Positions 9,026-17,106 of a DNA stretch of 64,000 bases are shown piece by piece. The stretch is from CAVZYN01 sp963779515 (GTDB lineage: Bacteria > Pseudomonadota > Alphaproteobacteria > Rhizobiales > Hyphomicrobiaceae). The position numbers and the translations under genes are program-made. The stretch's first letter is position 1, and every line of letters begins with the position of its first letter. The DNA lies in assembly GCA_963779515.1 (NCBI GenBank), contig CAVZYN010000002.1, forward strand, positions 868,001-932,000, given 5' to 3'. The notes under the pieces are model-generated. The model was given only the letters and a program-made list of their open reading frames with translations. It was not told the DNA's origin and made no database searches.

Positions 9026-11827
9026 GTGGCTGACAACTCCAAGCCTCCGCGTGGTCCCGGCGCAGGCGACCCTGGTTCTGGTCCGAAGGGCCCCAACGAC
9101 GTGCGGCCGATTTCGATCATCGACGAGATGAAGAAATCCTACCTCGACTACGCCATGAGCGTGATCGTCAGCCGGGCGCTGCCAGACGTGCGCGACGGCT
9201 TGAAGCCGGTGCATCGCCGCATTCTCTACGGCATGAGCGAGCTCGGGCTCGACCACAACAAGAAGTACGTGAAGTCGGCGCGCGTCGTCGGCGAGGTGAT
9301 GGGCAAATATCACCCGCACGGCAACCTGGCCATTTACGACGCGCTGGTGCGCCTGGCGCAGGACTTCTCCATGCGCGTGCCGTTGATCGACGGCCAGGGC
9401 AACTTCGGTTCCGTCGACGGCGATCCACCCGCCGCCGAGCGTTACACCGAATGCCGCCTGACAAAAATCGCCGGCCTCCTGCTCGACGATCTCGACAAGG
9501 AGACCGTCAACTTCCGCGACAACTACGATGGCTCCTTGCAGGAGCCGGAAGTCCTGCCTGCCAAGTTCCCGAACCTGCTGGTGAATGGCGCAGGCGGTAT
9601 CGCTGTCGGCATGGCGACGAATATTCCGCCGCACAATCTCGGCGAAGTGATCGACGCGGCCATGGCACTCTTGGAAAATCCGGAGCTGTCGATCGACGAG
9701 CTATGCCAAATTGTACCCGGCCCCGACTTTCCGACCGGCGCGATCATCCTCGGCCGTGGCGGAATCCTGTCGGCCTATCACAAGGGGCGCGGCTCGATCA
9801 TGATGCGCGCGCGCGTACATACCGAGGAGATCCGCAAGGATCGTGAGGCGCTGATCGTCACCGCGATCCCCTATCAGGTGAACAAAAAGACGCTGATCGA
9901 GAAGATCGCCGATCAGGTGCGCGAGAAGAAGATCGAGGGCATCTCTGATCTGTGGGACGAGAGCAACCGCGAGGGCATGCGCGTCGTCATCGAGCTGAAG
10001 CGCGATGCCATGGCGGATGTCGTCCTGAACCAGCTTTGGAAGTTCTCGGATCTGCAGACTCCCTTCAGCGCCAACATGCTGGCGATCAACGGCGGCCGCC
10101 CCGAGCAGCTGACGCTGAAGGACATGCTGTCGGCCTTCAATGCGTTCCGCGAAGAGGTCGTCTCCAAGCGGATCAAGCACCTCTTGAAAAAGTCGCGCAA
10201 TCGCGCGCACGTGTTGGTCGGCCTTGCCATTGCAGTCGCCAACATCGACGATGTGATCAATCTCATTCGCCGTGCGCCGTCGCCCGCCGAGGCCAAAGTA
10301 CAGTTGATGGCGCGCGATTGGCCGGCGAAGGACGTGGCGCCGCTGGTCGAGCTGATTGCCGACCCGCGCCACAAGGTATCGGACAACGGCACCTATAAGC
10401 TTTCGGAAGAGCAGGCCTCCGCGATCCTGGAGCTGCGGCTTGCCCGGTTGACGGCACTTGGCCGGGATGAAATCGGCGATGAACTGAAGAAGATCGGCGA
10501 AGAGATCAAGGATTTCCTCGAGATCCTCGGGTCGCGCGAGCGCATCGTGCAGATCATCAAGGACGAGCTGACGGCCATCAAGACCGAGTTCGCGACGCCG
10601 CGAAAAACCGAAATCATCGAGATGGAAGGCGAGGTCGAAGACGAAGACCTGATCCAGCGCGAGGATTGCGTCGTCACCGTCTCGCACAAGGGCTACATCA
10701 AGCGTGTGCCGCTCTCGACCTACCGGGCGCAGCGGCGCGGCGGCAAGGGCCGTTCCGGCATGTCGACGCGGGAAGAAGATGTCGTCACGCAAATCTTCAT
10801 CGCCTCGACGCATACACCGCTGCTGTTCTTCTCCTCGCGCGGCATGTGCTATCGCATGAAAGTGTGGCGGTTGCCCGCGGCGACGCCGCAATCCATCGGC
10901 AAGGCGCTGATCAATCTGTTGCCACTGCAGGAAGGCGAAGTGATCACATCGATCCTGCCGTTGCCGGAGGACCAGGCGACGTGGGCCAACCTCGAACTCA
11001 TGTTTGCGACGCGCTCTGGCGGCATCCGCCGCAACGCACTTGCCGATTTCGAGAACATCAATCGCAACGGCAAGATCGCGATGAAACTCGATGAGGGTGA
11101 TCAGATCATCCAGGTCGCAATCGCGACGCCCGAAGACGACGTACTGCTGACATCGGCGCACGGCCGCTGCATCCGCTTCCACATCAAGGAAGAGGTGCGC
11201 CTGTTCAAGGGGCGCGATTCGACGGGCGTGCGCGGGATCAGGCTCGATGACGGCGATACGCTGATCTCGATGGCGATCCTGCGCCACATCGAGGCCTCGC
11301 CTGCCGAACGGCAGGCGTATCTGAAACAAGCGGCCGCCATGCGCCGCGCCCAGGGGCAGGAGGATGCCGACGTCGCGGTGGAGGCCGATGCCGATGCCGA
11401 GGTGGTCGAAGGCGCCGCTGAACTGACGCCGGAGCGCTACGCCGAACTCGGCGCCAAGGAACAGTTCGTCCTGACGGTTTCGGATAAAGGCTTCGGCAAG
11501 CGTTCGTCGTCCTTCGAGTACCGCACCTCAGGCCGCGGCGGCAAAGGCATCGTCGCCATGGTGGTCAACGAACGCAACGGCAGCCTGATTGCTTCGTTCC
11601 CGATCGAAGAGAGCGACCAGATCATGCTGGTGACCGACGGCGGACAATTGATTCGTTGCCCGGTCAACGACGTGCGCGTCGCCGGACGCAATACCCAGGG
11701 CGTCCGCATCTTCAAGACCGACGGTGCCGATAAGGTCGTCTCGGTCGAGCGCGTTCCGGAAGACAGTGCCGGCGAGGGCGACGTAGAGAACGGTGCCGGC
11801 GACGGCGGTGAGGGGCCTGCGGCCTAG
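9026..11827 (+). CDS. gyrA: DNA gyrase subunit A
   Basis: A 933-residue type-IIA topoisomerase subunit that cleaves and reseals DNA during ATP-driven negative supercoiling with GyrB. N-terminal part: PISIIDEMKKSYLDYAMSVI, quinolone pocket GKYHPHGNLAIYDALVR, catalytic Tyr at residue 140 in AAERYTECRL. C-terminal beta-pinwheel with the GyrA box QRRGGKG and a second box-like GRGGKG. An acidic Glu/Asp/Ala-rich insert (about residues 780-800) and an acidic tail are present. The residue aligned to E. coli Ser83 is Leu101; the Asp87 equivalent, Asp105, is kept. GTG 9026 (MADNSKPPRGPG) has AAAGG upstream; an earlier in-frame GTG at 8951 would add 25 residues with no family character. Confidence 0.98.
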   Translation: MADNSKPPRGPGAGDPGSGPKGPNDVRPISIIDEMKKSYLDYAMSVIVSRALPDVRDGLKPVHRRILYGMSELGLDHNKKYVKSARVVGEVMGKYHPHGNLAIYDALVRLAQDFSMRVPLIDGQGNFGSVDGDPPAAERYTECRLTKIAGLLLDDLDKETVNFRDNYDGSLQEPEVLPAKFPNLLVNGAGGIAVGMATNIPPHNLGEVIDAAMALLENPELSIDELCQIVPGPDFPTGAIILGRGGILSAYHKGRGSIMMRARVHTEEIRKDREALIVTAIPYQVNKKTLIEKIADQVREKKIEGISDLWDESNREGMRVVIELKRDAMADVVLNQLWKFSDLQTPFSANMLAINGGRPEQLTLKDMLSAFNAFREEVVSKRIKHLLKKSRNRAHVLVGLAIAVANIDDVINLIRRAPSPAEAKVQLMARDWPAKDVAPLVELIADPRHKVSDNGTYKLSEEQASAILELRLARLTALGRDEIGDELKKIGEEIKDFLEILGSRERIVQIIKDELTAIKTEFATPRKTEIIEMEGEVEDEDLIQREDCVVTVSHKGYIKRVPLSTYRAQRRGGKGRSGMSTREEDVVTQIFIASTHTPLLFFSSRGMCYRMKVWRLPAATPQSIGKALINLLPLQEGEVITSILPLPEDQATWANLELMFATRSGGIRRNALADFENINRNGKIAMKLDEGDQIIQVAIATPEDDVLLTSAHGRCIRFHIKEEVRLFKGRDSTGVRGIRLDDGDTLISMAILRHIEASPAERQAYLKQAAAMRRAQGQEDADVAVEADADAEVVEGAAELTPERYAELGAKEQFVLTVSDKGFGKRSSSFEYRTSGRGGKGIVAMVVNERNGSLIASFPIEESDQIMLVTDGGQLIRCPVNDVRVAGRNTQGVRIFKTDGADKVVSVERVPEDSAGEGDVENGAGDGGEGPAA

Positions 11828-11844
11828 GCGCGCAAGGCGGATCG

Positions 11845-11876
11845 TGGCCTGTTGCGCGCGATGCCGCAACAGGCCA
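11845..11876. terminator. Hairpin after gyrA
   Basis: Perfect 12-base arms TGGCCTGTTGCG (11845-11856) and CGCAACAGGCCA (11865-11876) with an 8-base loop, 18 bases after the gyrA stop and 10 bases before the next gene. It lacks a T tract, so it may be a weak terminator, an attenuator or an mRNA 3' stabiliser. Confidence 0.55.
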
Positions 11877-11886
11877 CTCTGCGGCC

Positions 11887-12255
11887 ATGCGCATCAACTC
11901 CGACATCTGGGTGAAGGCCTATCTCAGGCGCTGCCAAAGCGGCGGGGCGAGCGCGTTCGTCATGCGCAAGGGCGACGATGTGCGCGGCGCCATCTACATC
12001 AAGGTCAGCCGGCTCGACGGCACCGCGGCACTTTACGGTCCGGCGCCGAGTGCCTTCGGCGCGGACATATCGAGCGCGCCCGGTGAGCGTCAGTGGATTC
12101 GTAACCACAAGGAAGAATATAAAGGCGATCGCGATCTCGACGCCGAACTCGCGCGGCATGTCGAATTCGACAGCGACATATGGATTATCGAGGTCGAGGA
12201 GAGGACTGGCCGCCACTACCTCGATGACTGGCTCGCCAAGCCGCAAGCGCTTTAA
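11887..12255 (+). CDS. DUF1491 family protein
   Basis: A 122-residue soluble protein matching the alphaproteobacterial DUF1491 family: start RINSDIWVKAYLRRCQ, then GDDVRGAIYIKVSRLDG, and the C-terminal RHVEFDSDIWIIEVEERTGR with HYLDDWL. Full family length. No function is known. It follows gyrA in the same direction after the hairpin, with no obvious ribosome site at ATG 11887. It may be read through from the gyrA transcript. Confidence 0.88.
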   Translation: MRINSDIWVKAYLRRCQSGGASAFVMRKGDDVRGAIYIKVSRLDGTAALYGPAPSAFGADISSAPGERQWIRNHKEEYKGDRDLDAELARHVEFDSDIWIIEVEERTGRHYLDDWLAKPQAL

Positions 12256-12365
12256 CGCGGCATTAACATCCTCCGTATGCAATGATCGAACTCGCTGCAT
12301 TTACGATTCGACTATGCGTTGAATTGTCGAGACGCGGGACGAACCAATGGCGAGGAGGGCTGGCC

Positions 12366-12548
12366 ATGGCAACGATCCTTGAGTTTAGAGCAACCGCGAA
12401 GCAGAACGCTTCTGGCAATACGGCGACGCGCGGCGGCGCGGAAGTGATTATCTTCCCCGGGGTCCGCTACGAGCGCTGGGAGGAGCCGGCGCCGCAGAAG
12501 CGCACGCGCGCGAAGCCAAAGCGCGACCGGATGGAAATCCCGGACTGA
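12366..12548 (+). CDS. Small conserved basic protein (ATILEF type)
   Basis: A 60-residue protein starting MATILEFRATAKQ, with a central GGAEVIIFPGVRYERW and a Lys/Arg-rich tail. Small proteins with this ATILEF start and IIFPG-R-ER core recur across Hyphomicrobiales and have no assigned function. ATG 12366 is chosen over the longer frame because GGAGGG sits just upstream. Neighbouring genes give no functional hint. Confidence 0.7.
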   Translation: MATILEFRATAKQNASGNTATRGGAEVIIFPGVRYERWEEPAPQKRTRAKPKRDRMEIPD

Positions 12549-12609
12549 GCGGTAGCACAGCCTGGATCGTCACTTCGCGCGGGCGTCTAGGCTGTCTGCT
12601 GATTGTTGC

Positions 12610-13404
12610 TCAGCGCTTGCTCTGGCTGCACGCGGCGCTCTTGAGCTTCGCCTCGGTTTCGGCGTTGTAGGCGACGCCCTTGATGGGCGCGCGGATGATG
12701 ATCACGCCTTCACGTGTGGGCGATGTAACTTGGGTCGCGTTGACGTCAGCCTTGCGAACGCCGGGCGCGAACGCCAGCCGGTCGCTCGCCGGCATGATGA
12801 GGAATGAGATATCGGTCAGCTTCGATTCGACTGCCGGTACCGTATAGTAATTGTCCCCTTGCGGCGTGTGCAGCGCGATGGTCCAGCCAATGTCCGGCAA
12901 TGTCGCCGTGACGCTGACCGGTCCTTCGGCCACATCATAGCGGCAGGCGGCCATACGCATGTCGGGGCTCAAGTAGGGCAAGATCTGCGCGCCGGGAACG
13001 GTCGCGGGCAGGACGCGCATCTGATGCAGGGGCAGCGTGCGCTGAAAATAGGCAAAGGCTTTGTTGCGCACGAACGCGGGCGTCAGCAGCGTGACCGCCA
13101 GGTGCGTGATGGCGCCGACGAGCGCGGCCACAAGGATGAGCCGCCAGGTTATGTTCGGGCGCCAGCGCAGTTTGGAAATCGTCTTGGTGGCGGTCGCGGC
13201 GCGCGCGACGGCCGGTGACGCTTTGGCCGCGCGGGCGGCATCCGCTGCGACGCGCGCGGCACCTTTCATGCGTTGAATGGCCTCGGGCGTCGCCTCGGCG
13301 CCGCGCTTGACGCCAGCGGCCATGCGGGCAAGCACCTGCGCCGCTTGGGCGGCATCGATCTTGGGTAGTTTCGGCAGCGGCGGCAGCTTTGGCGCGATCG
13401 ACAT
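12610..13404 (-). CDS. DUF1254-type membrane-anchored protein
   Basis: A 264-residue protein. An Ala/Lys-rich N-terminal 85 residues (VKRGAEATPEAIQRMKGAAR) precede one transmembrane helix (ITWRLILVAALVGAITHLAV) and a periplasmic DUF1254-like domain with AFAYFQRTLPLHQMRVLP, MRMAACRYDVAEGPVSVTA and DNYYTVPAVE. I start at ATG 13404, which forms a TGATG overlap with the upstream stop and has AGAGGG 6 bases ahead. The ATG at 13410 is too close to that site. Last gene of the PBP1A-DUF1214-DUF1254 operon. The long N-terminal helix-rich extension is atypical. Function unknown. Confidence 0.78.
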   Translation of the reverse strand: MSIAPKLPPLPKLPKIDAAQAAQVLARMAAGVKRGAEATPEAIQRMKGAARVAADAARAAKASPAVARAATATKTISKLRWRPNITWRLILVAALVGAITHLAVTLLTPAFVRNKAFAYFQRTLPLHQMRVLPATVPGAQILPYLSPDMRMAACRYDVAEGPVSVTATLPDIGWTIALHTPQGDNYYTVPAVESKLTDISFLIMPASDRLAFAPGVRKADVNATQVTSPTREGVIIIRAPIKGVAYNAETEAKLKSAACSQSKR

Positions 13405-14009
13405 CAGCATCCCTCTTTGCGGATCGAGGGCAGCATCTTGGCGTAATCTTCGGGTGTGATCTGCGACCAGCGTTGATCGAGCACCGTCAAGACGAGGCTC
13501 AACCGTCCGGCGCCGGTCGTGGGCAACCAGTTGCCCGCCCGCGCCGTGCGCGCAAGGATCACGGCCACCGACCCGTCACTGCCGCGGGCGGCGGTCGCGG
13601 CACTGAAACTCCAGCGCTCGGCTGGATTGCGGATCAGAAATCCTTTGTCGTCATAGACGGCGAGGCTCCACCACTGGGCATCGAGCGTCTCGGAATCAAC
13701 AAGGTAGTCGCAGGCCGAATGCAGCAGGCTGCCGTCGTTGTCGTGCAGCGCCTTGAATTGCAGCGCGATGCCGGTGTTGATCGGCATTTGGCCGTCGCGC
13801 ACGGTGTGCGCGCGTGTGTAGGGGTCGGCGGTGGTGCGTCCAGCCGAGATCCAATGTTGCCAGGGTCCGTGTGTGCGCACCGTCAGCCGCGATCCATTGT
13901 CAATGAAGTAGAAAGCGGTTGCGAGGCCGATCAACACGCCGGCGCCGAGCACGAGAATGGTCGTGGCGAAGGCGTGAAGGAAGGCGCCAAGGGCGCGCAG
14001 AAACGTCAT
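13404..14009 (-). CDS. DUF1214 domain membrane-anchored protein
   Basis: A 201-residue protein with an N-terminal transmembrane anchor (ATTILVLGAGVLIGLATAFY) and a periplasmic DUF1214 domain: PYTRAHTVRDGQMPINT, LLHSACDYLVDSETLDAQWW, LAVYDDKGFLIRNPAERWSF and a C-terminal LSLVLTVLDQRWSQ. In this group DUF1214 and DUF1254 proteins are regularly encoded as an adjacent pair. It starts 7 bases after the PBP1A stop and ends in a TGATG overlap with the DUF1254 gene, so all three are likely co-translated. The operon suggests a cell-envelope role. No reaction is known. Confidence 0.85.
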   Translation of the reverse strand: MTFLRALGAFLHAFATTILVLGAGVLIGLATAFYFIDNGSRLTVRTHGPWQHWISAGRTTADPYTRAHTVRDGQMPINTGIALQFKALHDNDGSLLHSACDYLVDSETLDAQWWSLAVYDDKGFLIRNPAERWSFSAATAARGSDGSVAVILARTARAGNWLPTTGAGRLSLVLTVLDQRWSQITPEDYAKMLPSIRKEGC

Positions 14010-14016
14010 GGATGCG

Positions 14017-16314
14017 TCACCGTTGCTGCCGGTTGGCCGTCAGTGGACCGGCGGCGTCCGCGCGCTTGTCGGGCGTGACGGGAGGTGGCGCCGGGATCCC
14101 GGTCGGCGTTGCCGGCGTTTTGGGCGGTTCGGCAATCCCCCCCGCGCGGCGCATGGTTTCGGCGACGCGCTTCAGGGTTTCGCGTGTCTGGTCCGGCATG
14201 ATGCTGGCGCGCTTTTGCTGGTTGGCCTGCGTTTGCGCGTTGGCGAGGCCGGGATCGGTGCGGCGCAGTTCGGTCAGGCGCTGCAGTTCGGCGACCTGTG
14301 TTGGATGCGGCGTCAGGCCGGGGATGGTCGGAATGTTCATCGACGTGTGCGCAACGGACATGTAGCCATGCCATGCCATGGCTGGGAGTCCGCCCCCTGT
14401 CACACCGGAGGCGGCACCTGTGCGCGCCGACGGCTGAATGATCATCGGCCGGAAGTTGTCGTTGCCGATCCAGACGCCGGTCACGTACTGGCCGGAAAAG
14501 CCCATGAACCAGGCATCACGATAGCTGGAACTGGTGCCGGTCTTGCCGACCGCGTGCGTGAAGTCGAGCGTCGCGCGCTTGCCGGTGCCCTCGGTCACGA
14601 CGGCATGCATCATCTGGTTCATCTGCTCGGCAACTCTGGGGCGCACGATTTGCGCCGGTGGCGGCTCATGTTGGTCGCGCGCGTAGATCAGCTCGCCTTT
14701 GGTCGAGTAGAGTTCGATGATGCCAAAGGGCTTCGATTGCTTGCCGGCATGGGCATAGGTCGCGTAGGCGCCGGTGTGCTCCAGCAGCGAGATGCCGGTG
14801 TCGCCGAGTGCCATCGAGCACGTTTTCTTGACGCCCTTGACGCCGAGCCGGTCGGTGATCTCGATGACTTTGTCGCGGCTGCTGCTCCCCATTTTGTAGA
14901 GAGCGAGGTCGGTCGCGATGGTGTTGAGCGACACCTTGAAGGCGTCCTGCAGGGTGTAGGAACCGCCGCCGCCGGACCCGCCGTCGTAGTTCTTCGGCTG
15001 CCACCCCAGCGGGCCGCACGCAGCGGGGGCGAAGTCGCGAACGGTCGACTTGGACGTGAAGCCGTTCTCGAGGGCGGCGGCGTAGACGTACAGCTTGAAC
15101 GACGAGCCCGGCTGGCGGCGGGCATGCGTTGCGCGGTTGAATTGGCTTTCACCGTAGTCGAGGCCGCCGACCAGCGCGCGGACCGCGCCGTCAGGCTCCA
15201 TCGATACCATGGCACCTGTGCGGGCGTTGTGGGTGCGTCCAAACTGGCTGATGGTCGAGGACAGCGCTTCTTCCGCCGCCTGCTGCAGCGAAACGTCGAG
15301 TGTGGTTCGTGCGACGAGCGAGAAATGTCCGCGTCCCTCGGCGATGCGTTGCACTTCTTCGAAGGCCCAGTCGAGATACCAGTCGGGGCTGTAAAGCCTG
15401 CGGTTCTCGATCGGCCGTGCCGGATTGAGGCGCGCGTTGTGCACCTGGCCGGCGGTCATGAAGCCCGCTTCGACCATGTTCGATAGGACGTCGCTGGCGC
15501 GCGCGCGCGCATTAGAGAGACTGACGTGCGGGGCGAATTTGGTCGGCGCCTTGTAAAGGCCCGACATCATGGCGGCCTCGGCGAGGTTGACCTCGCGCAC
15601 CGACTTGCCAAAGTAGAATTGCGCCGCCGCTTCGACGCCGAACGCGCCGCCGCCCATATAGGCGCGATCCAGATAGAGCTTCAGGATCTCGCGCTTACTG
15701 AAGCGGCTTTCCAAGAGTACGGCGAGATACGCCTCCTTGATCTTGCGCCGCAGCGATCGCTCGGAGGACAGGAACAGGTTTTTGGCGAGTTGCTGCGTCA
15801 GGGTCGATCCGCCCTGCACGGTTTCGCCAGCGTTGAGGTTGGCCGTCAGCGCGCGCGCCGTTCCGATGATGTCGACACCGAAGTGCTCGAAGAAGCGGCG
15901 GTCTTCGGTGGCGAGTGTCGCCTTGATCAGGTGGTCCGGAATGTCCTCCAGCGGGATCGAGTCGTTGTGCAGAATGCCGCGCTTGCCGATCTCGTTGCCG
16001 TTACGGTCGAGGAACTTGACCGCGTATTTCCCCTGGTTGATACGGTTTTCGTCGAACTCGACGAGCGCTGGGATCGCGAGCCCGTAAAAGAATGCGAGCG
16101 CGCCGAGGCCGAGGGTCATGCCTTCGGAGACGACGTTGGTGGCAAAGCGCTTCCAGCCCGTCAGACGGAAGCGGGCGAAAAAGCTCGACGTCGCACTCCA
16201 GCGGTCCTTGGTGCCTTGCCACGACTGGGAGAGCCGGGAATTGATCCAGGAATCGATGCCAAGCCAGTCGATCAGACGCTTTCTTTGAGGGCGTCGAAAG
16301 AACCCGTCGTCCAA
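14017..16314 (-). CDS. Penicillin-binding protein 1A (bifunctional class A)
   Basis: A 765-residue bifunctional peptidoglycan synthase. Cytosolic N-terminus, a transmembrane helix around residues 62-85, then the GT51 glycosyltransferase with the catalytic Glu in ATEDRRFFEHFGVD, GGSTLTQQLAKNLF and RKIKEAYLAVLLE. The transpeptidase follows: active-site Ser in RQPGSSFKLYVY, SLNTIA, and KTGTSSSYRDAWF. The C-terminus is Pro/Ala-rich. The start is TTG 16314 (MDDGFFRRPQRKRLIDWLG) with GAGG upstream; no ATG lies near. First gene of an operon with DUF1214 and DUF1254. Confidence 0.96.
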   Translation of the reverse strand: MDDGFFRRPQRKRLIDWLGIDSWINSRLSQSWQGTKDRWSATSSFFARFRLTGWKRFATNVVSEGMTLGLGALAFFYGLAIPALVEFDENRINQGKYAVKFLDRNGNEIGKRGILHNDSIPLEDIPDHLIKATLATEDRRFFEHFGVDIIGTARALTANLNAGETVQGGSTLTQQLAKNLFLSSERSLRRKIKEAYLAVLLESRFSKREILKLYLDRAYMGGGAFGVEAAAQFYFGKSVREVNLAEAAMMSGLYKAPTKFAPHVSLSNARARASDVLSNMVEAGFMTAGQVHNARLNPARPIENRRLYSPDWYLDWAFEEVQRIAEGRGHFSLVARTTLDVSLQQAAEEALSSTISQFGRTHNARTGAMVSMEPDGAVRALVGGLDYGESQFNRATHARRQPGSSFKLYVYAAALENGFTSKSTVRDFAPAACGPLGWQPKNYDGGSGGGGSYTLQDAFKVSLNTIATDLALYKMGSSSRDKVIEITDRLGVKGVKKTCSMALGDTGISLLEHTGAYATYAHAGKQSKPFGIIELYSTKGELIYARDQHEPPPAQIVRPRVAEQMNQMMHAVVTEGTGKRATLDFTHAVGKTGTSSSYRDAWFMGFSGQYVTGVWIGNDNFRPMIIQPSARTGAASGVTGGGLPAMAWHGYMSVAHTSMNIPTIPGLTPHPTQVAELQRLTELRRTDPGLANAQTQANQQKRASIMPDQTRETLKRVAETMRRAGGIAEPPKTPATPTGIPAPPPVTPDKRADAAGPLTANRQQR

Positions 16315-16446
16315 GCGGTGCGCCTCGTCCGTTGCTGTTGCCGCGCGGTAAGCGTATGCATCGCGGCAGGGACGTGAATCACCGCTGCGACGTCGTATCT
16401 ATTTATCACGGTCCGGCCCCGCAATGCGAGACGCGATATCAGACTG

Positions 16447-16971
16447 ATGAATCAGACGGTTGAGCCTTTTTGGAGGCAAAAAAGTCTCGATGATATGACC
16501 CCGCAGGAGTGGGAGTCGCTGTGCGACGGCTGTGGCCGCTGTTGCATGGTCAAGCTCGAGGACGAGGATACAGGTCAGATTTATCTGACGAAGCTCGCCT
16601 GCGGACTGCTCAATGTCGGGTCTTGCCAGTGCGGTGATTATACCAACCGGTTCAGCAAGATGCCGGATTGTCTTTCGATCACGCCTGAAGCGACGCGGAC
16701 GCTGACATGGCTGCCTGCCACCTGCGGCTATCGTCTGGTGGAGGAGGGCAAGGATCTGCCGTGGTGGCACCCGCTGGTGTCGGGCTCCGAGGCGACCGTT
16801 CATGAAGCCGGCATTTCGGTGCGCGATTGGGCGCTGAGCGAGACGAAGGCCGATCCCGACGATCTCGAAAGCTATATCATCAAGGATTTCAAGGCGCCGC
16901 GCCGCAGAGCGCCGCCGAAGGACCGCCTCCTCGAGGGGCGCGCCAAGACGCCGGCCAAGGGCAAGCGGTAA
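16447..16971 (+). CDS. YcgN/UPF0260-family cysteine-cluster protein
   Basis: A 174-residue cytosolic protein. The family signature is the LCDGCGRCCMVKLED cluster near residue 25, followed by ACGLLNVGSCQCGDYTNR and TCGYRLVEEG, giving eight or more conserved cysteines likely to bind zinc or an iron-sulphur centre. Biochemical role is unknown. The C-terminus is Lys/Arg-rich (RRRAPPKDRLLEG). Divergent from PBP1A, with about 130 bases between starts. Confidence 0.93.
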   Translation: MNQTVEPFWRQKSLDDMTPQEWESLCDGCGRCCMVKLEDEDTGQIYLTKLACGLLNVGSCQCGDYTNRFSKMPDCLSITPEATRTLTWLPATCGYRLVEEGKDLPWWHPLVSGSEATVHEAGISVRDWALSETKADPDDLESYIIKDFKAPRRRAPPKDRLLEGRAKTPAKGKR

Positions 16972-17106
16972 GCCTGGGTGCGCACCCGGACGATCCTGTG
17001 GATGAGCGCGCCGAGGCCGCACGAGGGGCGGACCCGAGTCGGATAGAGTCGGGCACTTAAACCGGCTGCCGCGGGCAGATCGGGACCCCGGGCGTGAAGA
17101 TCGACG

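Noticed and set aside
9701..11329. A 542-codon open frame on the minus strand opposite gyrA
   Set aside because: Composition (Arg, His, Leu, Asp) is that of a codon-shadow, and gyrA on the other strand is certain.
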